10,085 nucleotides of DNA from GCA-003244245 sp036279835 (lineage in GTDB: Bacteria > Actinomycetota > Actinomycetes > Mycobacteriales > Pseudonocardiaceae). The position numbers were made by a program, and so were the translations under genes. The notes beneath the pieces are model-generated. The model did no database searches. It was given only the letters and a program-made list of their open reading frames with translations, and had not been told where the DNA came from. The stretch is from positions 1 through 10,085 of the forward strand of contig DASUII010000126.1 in assembly GCA_036279835.1 (NCBI GenBank). The letters are read 5' to 3'. Shown here one piece after another: positions 6,947 through 10,085 of the stretch. Within the stretch, counting starts at the first letter, position 1. Each line of letters starts with the position of its first letter.

Positions 6947-7758
6947 TGCGGTCCCCTCCGCACGGCGGCGTGCACCAGCTCCTCAGCTGGGCGCATCGGA
7001 TCGGTCTCGCCACGGCGCAGCCACAGGAAGTATTCGACGTTCCCCGACGGTCCAGGCAGTGGGCTTGCGGTGGTGTCGACCAGGCACAGCCCGAGGTCGG
7101 CCGCGACCGCCAGGACGTCGAGCACGGCCCGGGCACGCAGCAGCGGGTCCCGGACCACGCCGCCGGCGCCCAGTCGGCCGCGGCCGACCTCGAACTGGGG
7201 TTTGACCATCGGTAGCAGGTCGCCGTCCGGCCTGGTACAGACCACCAACGCGGGTAGCGCCAAGCGCAGCGAGATGAACGCCAGGTCAGCCACAGTCAAA
7301 TCGACGGCGCCCCCGATGTCCTCGGGTTGTAGCGTGCGCACGTTAGTCCGGTCGTGCACCTGGACCCGCTCGTCAGTGCGTAACGACCACGCGAGCTGCC
7401 CGTAGCCCACGTCGACCGCAACCACCTCCCGAGCTCCGCGATGCAGCAGCACGTCGGTGAAGCCACCGGTGGACGCACCGGCGTCCAAGCAACGCCGACC
7501 CGCTACCGGCGGTCCCCCGGAGATGAGGCCGTCCAGCGCGCCAAGGAGCTTGTGTGCGCCCCGCGACACCCAGTGCGGTTCATTCTCCTTCGCCGCAACC
7601 AGCAGGGGGGTGTCCAGGTCGACTCCGGTGGCCGGCTTGGTGGCCGTCAGCCCACCGACCTTGACGCGGCGCTGCGCGACGAGCTCGGCGGCGTGAACGC
7701 GAGATCGGGCCAGACCGCGCCGCACCAGCTCCGCGTCCAGCCGGGCCCTGCGTCCCAC
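6943..7758 (-). CDS. tlyA: TlyA family rRNA 2'-O-methyltransferase (S4 + FtsJ domains)
   Basis: TlyA methylates ribose 2'-OH groups in 16S (C1409) and 23S (C1920) rRNA using S-adenosylmethionine; loss causes capreomycin resistance in mycobacteria. The 271-residue protein has an N-terminal S4 RNA-binding domain (about 1-60, GRRARLDAELVRRGLARSR in parts), a short linker, then an FtsJ-type Rossmann fold. The SAM-binding motif DAGASTGGF is at 92-100, and the predicted catalytic tetrad is K70 (SRGAHK), D158 (VADLAF), K186 (VKPQFE) and E242 (NVEYFLWL), all present. The linker motif RxWV of M. tuberculosis TlyA appears here as PHWV (61-64), losing the Arg. The start is GTG at 7758; it gives MGRRARLDAEL, matching the mycobacterial start MARRARVDAEL. 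GGAGGG lies 4 nt upstream and is part of a 17-bp triplicate repeat. Its stop overlaps the NAD kinase start. Some homologues have been called hemolysins, a historical misnomer for this domain set. Confidence 0.96.
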   Translation of the reverse strand: MGRRARLDAELVRRGLARSRVHAAELVAQRRVKVGGLTATKPATGVDLDTPLLVAAKENEPHWVSRGAHKLLGALDGLISGGPPVAGRRCLDAGASTGGFTDVLLHRGAREVVAVDVGYGQLAWSLRTDERVQVHDRTNVRTLQPEDIGGAVDLTVADLAFISLRLALPALVVCTRPDGDLLPMVKPQFEVGRGRLGAGGVVRDPLLRARAVLDVLAVAADLGLCLVDTTASPLPGPSGNVEYFLWLRRGETDPMRPAEELVHAAVRRGPQ

Positions 7759-7801
7759 TCAACCCTCCGTCCCACTCAACCCTCCGTCCCATCTAACCCT
7801 C
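7751..7801 (-). repeat. Three tandem 17-bp repeats each carrying an RBS and start codon before tlyA
   Basis: On the + strand the unit is CGTCCCACTCAACCCTC, present exactly at 7751-7767 and 7768-7784; a third copy at 7785-7801 differs at two or three bases (ATCT in place of ACTC). Read on the minus strand each copy gives GAGGGTTgaGTGGGACG or GAGGGTTagATGGGACG, that is a Shine-Dalgarno core followed by GTG, GTG and, in the distal copy, ATG. The copies put these starts at 7758, 7775 and 7792. Because 17 is not a multiple of three, all three are in different frames, and only the one at 7758 opens tlyA. The array fills most of the 60-bp gap after the 55-residue ORF. Confidence 0.85.
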
Positions 7802-7818
7802 CGCCCAGTATCCGGGCG

Positions 7819-7986
7819 CTAAACGTCGTCGATGCTGGACAGGGCTGCGGTCAGCGCGTTGTGCAGGGCGGTGAATCGCGCCACGTGCTCGGCGGTCGGG
7901 AGGTCGTCGAGATCGTGCAGGCCGCCGAGAGATTCGATGACGCCAGCAGGGCTCTGGACTGCGGCTGGCAGTGGTTGTGACGTCAT
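7819..7986 (-). CDS. Conserved small protein in the Rv1693 position (55 aa)
   Basis: A 55-codon ORF starts at ATG 7986, overlapping the HAD gene stop in ATGA, with a strong AGGAGG 8 nt upstream, and ends with TAG at 7819. The product begins MTSQPLPAAVQSPAGVIESL and ends FTALHNALTAALSSIDDV. It is acidic in its middle (LHDLDDLPTAEHVARF, about 23-38) and probably consists of one or two helices, with no membrane segment, signal peptide or Cys. M. tuberculosis has a similarly small gene, Rv1693, of about 58 codons, in the same place between the HAD phosphatase and tlyA genes, so position and size argue that it is real. Function is unknown. Given its coupling to the HAD gene, it could be a partner of the phosphatase or a translation-linked factor, but this is speculation. 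It is short enough to be skipped by automatic gene finding. Confidence 0.8.
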   Translation of the reverse strand: MTSQPLPAAVQSPAGVIESLGGLHDLDDLPTAEHVARFTALHNALTAALSSIDDV

Positions 7987-9005
7987 CTAGCCGACCTCCT
8001 GGATGCACTAAGGCCGACGCGATCCAATGCCGCGGCGGCAGTGTCGTCGCAGGCGCGCACCTGCACTTGCCCGCTGTGCTCAACCCACCAGGCCGCGCAT
8101 AGGGCCCGCAATGCGTCCAACGGATCGCTGGCCGTCCCCTCGCTGTGCAGCAGCAAACTGCCGTCGGCCACCTCGACGCGCCAGCCAGGCCGCGCCTGGA
8201 TCCGCGTCTGCTCAATAGACTCCCGCAGCACTCGAAGGTCGGCGCCGAGGTGACTGGGTCGGTGCTGTGGCGGCGCGGCAAGCAGTGCGGCGGCGTCGGC
8301 TACCCCGGACAGCACCAGCAACGAATCCAGCTCAGCGGCTCGAGACCCGGCGATGTCGGTATCAAGGCGGTCGCCGACCACCAGAGGTCGCTGTGCGCCA
8401 GCGCGCTCCATGGCGGTATCTAGTAGCGCCCGGGCCGGCTTGCCGGCGACCGTGGGCTCCCGGTCGGTGGCAACCTGCAACGCCGCCACCATCGCGCCGT
8501 TGCCGGGCAGCAGGCCCCGCTCGGTGGGCAACGTGGGGTCGACGTTGCACGCGACCCACATCGCGCCACCGCGGATCGCCAGGCAAGCTTCGGCCAGCCG
8601 GTTCCACCCAGTTGCCGGCGAGTGGCCCTGTACGACCGCGACTGGATCTTCCGACGCGGCGGCCACCGGCGTGAGTCCGACCGACCGCACCTCCGCGGCC
8701 AACGCGTCGGTGCCGACGATCAGGACAGCAGCGTCGGTCGACAGCCGGTCCGCCAGCAAGGCCCCCGCTGCCTGACCGCTGGTGACGATGTGCGCTGCAG
8801 CGGTGGGTACGCCCAGCTCGGTGAGGTGCTGGGCGATCTCCTCGGGCGTCCGTGATGCGTTGTTAGTGACGAACTGCACCGCATATCCAGCCTGGCGCAA
8901 CTCGTTGACCACTTCCGGCGCCTCCGGCACAGTCTCGGCTCCGCGGATCACGGTGCCATCGAGGTCTAGCAACACCGCGTCGTAGCCGTCCAGCGAACCG
9001 CTCAC
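7983..9005 (-). CDS. HAD-IIA family phosphatase (Rv1692-like, probable glycerol 3-phosphate phosphatase)
   Basis: This 340-residue protein has all four HAD motifs: DLDGT with nucleophile D14 and acid D16, TNNASR at 47-52 (motif II Thr), K189 in VAGKPA (motif III), and GDRLDTDIAGS at 211-221 with D212 and D216 binding Mg (motif IV). A NagD-type cap lies between motifs II and III. A C-terminal extension of about 75 residues (265-340, with LLLHSEGTASDPLDALRALCAAWW) follows. In the M. tuberculosis homologue Rv1692, a D,L-glycerol 3-phosphate phosphatase of phospholipid breakdown, this region was reported as GNAT-like, as I recall; substrate assignment here is by family and position. The start is GTG at 9005, overlapping the TPR gene stop in GTGA, so coupling is likely; the 3' end overlaps the 55-residue ORF in ATGA. 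Other HAD-IIA members hydrolyse nucleotides or phosphoglycolate, so the exact substrate is uncertain. Confidence 0.93.
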   Translation of the reverse strand: MSGSLDGYDAVLLDLDGTVIRGAETVPEAPEVVNELRQAGYAVQFVTNNASRTPEEIAQHLTELGVPTAAAHIVTSGQAAGALLADRLSTDAAVLIVGTDALAAEVRSVGLTPVAAASEDPVAVVQGHSPATGWNRLAEACLAIRGGAMWVACNVDPTLPTERGLLPGNGAMVAALQVATDREPTVAGKPARALLDTAMERAGAQRPLVVGDRLDTDIAGSRAAELDSLLVLSGVADAAALLAAPPQHRPSHLGADLRVLRESIEQTRIQARPGWRVEVADGSLLLHSEGTASDPLDALRALCAAWWVEHSGQVQVRACDDTAAAALDRVGLSASRRSAR

Positions 9006-9934
9006 TCCGGTGCCGGCCGCTCACTGAGCTCGACGGCCCGGTCCGCGGCGTCGGTAGCCTCATCGACGTCGACCTCGGCCGCAGCCAAGAACCATCGGAT
9101 CGCGTCCTGCTCCCGACCAGCAGCGAGCAGGTTGTCCGCGTATGCGTACCGCAGCCTGGCCCGCCACGGCTCGTCTCCCGGCGTCTCCAAGTCCGGCCCT
9201 TGCAGGGCTAGCACCGCAGCATCGAACTGTCCAAGGTCGCGCCGTGCCCCGGCAGCCACTATCCGCAGCTCAACGGATTCTTCCGTGCCGAGCTGCTGAG
9301 CCTCTGGACTCCGCGCGATCTCCAAGGCGTGCTCCGGGCGTCCCAACGCTCGTTCGCAGTCCGCCAGCACCGCCAGCCGCCCGGTATCAGCGCCCAGCCG
9401 TCGCGCTGCCCGCAGCTCCGCCAACGCCTCGGACCATTCTCCGGCGTGATAGGCGCACAGACCCACGACTTCCCGAACCGCGGCGACCCGACCTGCCTTA
9501 CTGCGCGCGAAACGGGCATGCGCAAGGGCCCGCTCGGGGTCCTCGTCCAATAGTCGCGCGACCATCACCAGATGCCTCGCCACGAGCTCCGAAAGGCCCT
9601 TCGAAAGAGTCAACAGTTCTTGACGCACATCCCGGTCCAACTCGCTACTGTCGGCATCCGCCGGAAGCTCCAGACGCGCCGGTTCACCGTCCTGCGGGGC
9701 GTCACCACGGCCCTTCGCCGGCGGCCGGCCGCTTCCCTGAACTCGATTTTCGTCACGCCGACTGTGCTGCGGTCGGCCGCCCCGACCAGCCGTGCGCTCA
9801 CCGTCGGCGGACCGCCTCGGCGTCCGCTGCTCTGCCGGACGACCCCGCGCCACTCCGCTTCGGTGCTGACTACCGGTCTGGTCCGCATCCCCGGTCGGAT
9901 TCGGTCCGGCTGGCACGGTCGCGGATCCTCTCAT
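9002..9934 (-). CDS. TPR-like protein with disordered N-terminus (Rv1691-like)
   Basis: This 310-residue protein has two parts. Residues 1 to about 95 are rich in Gly, Arg, Pro, Gln and Asp and look disordered. Residues 100-310 form helical repeats of the tetratricopeptide kind (LLDEDPERALAHARFARSKAGR at about 128-149 in parts, AYHAGEWSEALAELRAARRLG 161-181, LADCERALGRPEHALEIARS 190-209, RRDLGQFDAAVLALQG 231-246, YADNLLAAGREQDAIRWFLAAAE 265-287). Such proteins usually mediate protein contacts; no enzyme motif is visible. The position upstream of the HAD gene is the same as that of Rv1691. I start at ATG 9934 because longer in-frame versions run into the rRNA hairpin and the 5S gene; the ATG has no clear ribosome-binding site, and the true start could lie further in within the low-complexity stretch. 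It overlaps the HAD gene by 4 bp. Only about 11 nt separate it from the rRNA hairpin, so its promoter is not evident. Confidence 0.85.
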   Translation of the reverse strand: MRGSATVPAGPNPTGDADQTGSQHRSGVARGRPAEQRTPRRSADGERTAGRGGRPQHSRRDENRVQGSGRPPAKGRGDAPQDGEPARLELPADADSSELDRDVRQELLTLSKGLSELVARHLVMVARLLDEDPERALAHARFARSKAGRVAAVREVVGLCAYHAGEWSEALAELRAARRLGADTGRLAVLADCERALGRPEHALEIARSPEAQQLGTEESVELRIVAAGARRDLGQFDAAVLALQGPDLETPGDEPWRARLRYAYADNLLAAGREQDAIRWFLAAAEVDVDEATDAADRAVELSERPAPE

Positions 9935-9944
9935 TGACAGAGCT

Positions 9945-9974
9945 AAAGGGGCCCCCTTGGGTGGGGGCCCCTTT
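9945..9974 (-). terminator. Hairpin after the rRNA operon, probably a (bidirectional) terminator
   Basis: AAAGGGGCCCCC (9945-9956) and GGGGGCCCCTTT (9963-9974) form a perfect 12-bp stem with a 6-nt loop, about 16 nt after the 5S end. In the minus-strand transcript the tail is only TTTAGC. In the + direction the stem is followed by CCCCTTTTTGTTTTG, a better U-run. It may therefore stop minus-strand rRNA transcription as a G+C-rich stem and also block anything entering the rRNA operon from the other side. Confidence 0.8.
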
Positions 9975-9989
9975 TTGTTTTGTGGGGTT

Positions 9990-10085
9990 GTGTTCGGCGG
10001 TGTCCTACTCTCCCACACCCTGGCGGGTGCAGTACCATCGGCGCTGGAGGGCTTAGCTTCCGGGTTCGGGATGGGTCCGGGCGTT
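9990..10085 (-). rRNA. rrf: 5S ribosomal RNA, 3' part (truncated by window edge)
   Basis: The minus strand reads AACGCCCGGACCCATCCC, then GAACCCGGAAGCTAAGCC, then CTCCAGCGCCGATGGTACTG and ends GTAGGACACCGCCGAACAC. These are the conserved 3' segments of bacterial 5S rRNA (CCGAACCCGGAAGCTAAG loop, CAGCGCCGATGGTACTG helix). About 96 of an expected 117-120 nt are visible, the 5' end lying past the right edge. The upstream 23S and 16S genes presumably lie to the right. The exact 3' end is estimated to within two bases. Confidence 0.95.

Noticed and set aside
6125..7405. Long + strand open frame of 426 codons opposite tlyA and the NAD kinase gene
   Set aside because: It is antisense to two certain genes and its product is low-complexity Arg/Gly/His/Pro-rich with no family resemblance; long antisense frames are expected in G+C-rich DNA.
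7751..7801. The 17-bp array as a CRISPR or mobile-element repeat
   Set aside because: The units are directly contiguous with no spacers, are too short for CRISPR, and carry RBS/start sequence that explains them better.
1206..9937. Other + strand frames, such as 3437-4360, 4523-5446 and 9142-10056
   Set aside because: All lie opposite well-identified minus-strand genes and lack recognisable domains or convincing ribosome-binding sites.
9935..10018. Upstream extension of the TPR protein to 10018
   Set aside because: It would be translated through the rRNA terminator hairpin and into the 5S rRNA gene.

Overview
The window is a high-G+C actinobacterial chromosome segment in which every supported gene lies on the minus strand, so transcription runs from right to left. 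The gene order matches the block I know from Mycobacterium tuberculosis as Rv1691 to Rv1699: TPR protein, HAD phosphatase, a tiny conserved protein, tlyA, NAD kinase, recN, steA, mctB, pyrG. Two differences argue against Mycobacterium itself. A ribosomal RNA operon (the 5S end is visible) sits directly upstream of the block, and a small two-gene VOC/glyoxalase insert separates the NAD kinase gene from recN. A related actinomycete, perhaps in the Pseudonocardiales, is my best guess. The order-level assignment is inference from gene content only.

Layout in transcription order: the 3' part of a 5S rRNA (10085-9990); a 12-bp perfect hairpin (9974-9945); a TPR-type protein with a disordered N-terminus (9934-9002); an HAD-IIA phosphatase like Rv1692 (9005-7983); a 55-residue protein in the position of Rv1693 (7986-7819), easily missed because of its size; three 17-bp tandem repeats, each carrying a ribosome-binding site and a start codon (7801-7751); tlyA rRNA methyltransferase (7758-6943); NAD kinase (6946-6047); a frameshifted, truncated VOC-family pseudogene (about 5985-5611); an intact PhnB-like VOC protein (5654-5184); recN (5143-3374); three abutting RNA stem-loops, the last shaped like an intrinsic terminator (3421-3313); steA (3297-2119); mctB/steB (2115-1177); and pyrG, cut by the left edge (1124-1).

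The genes appear to form at least two transcription units. TPR, HAD, small ORF, tlyA and NAD kinase are joined by 4-bp stop/start overlaps (GTGA or ATGA) at three of four junctions, which suggests translational coupling. recN ends in a structured region with a terminator-like hairpin, after which steA-mctB are 3 nt apart and pyrG follows closely. Functions are mixed housekeeping: ribosome modification, NADP synthesis, DNA repair, cell separation and/or copper handling, and CTP synthesis. GTG starts predominate (pyrG, mctB, recN, NAD kinase, tlyA, HAD).

No phage, transposase, CRISPR array, tRNA or defence system is visible. The less ordinary signals are the triplicated RBS/start unit before tlyA, the RNA structure at the recN-steA junction, the decayed VOC insert, and the lack of promoter room between the rRNA terminator hairpin and the TPR gene. 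I did not find a convincing new biological system. No noncoding stretch reaches 300 bases; the longest gene-poor piece is the pseudogene region between 5655 and 6046.
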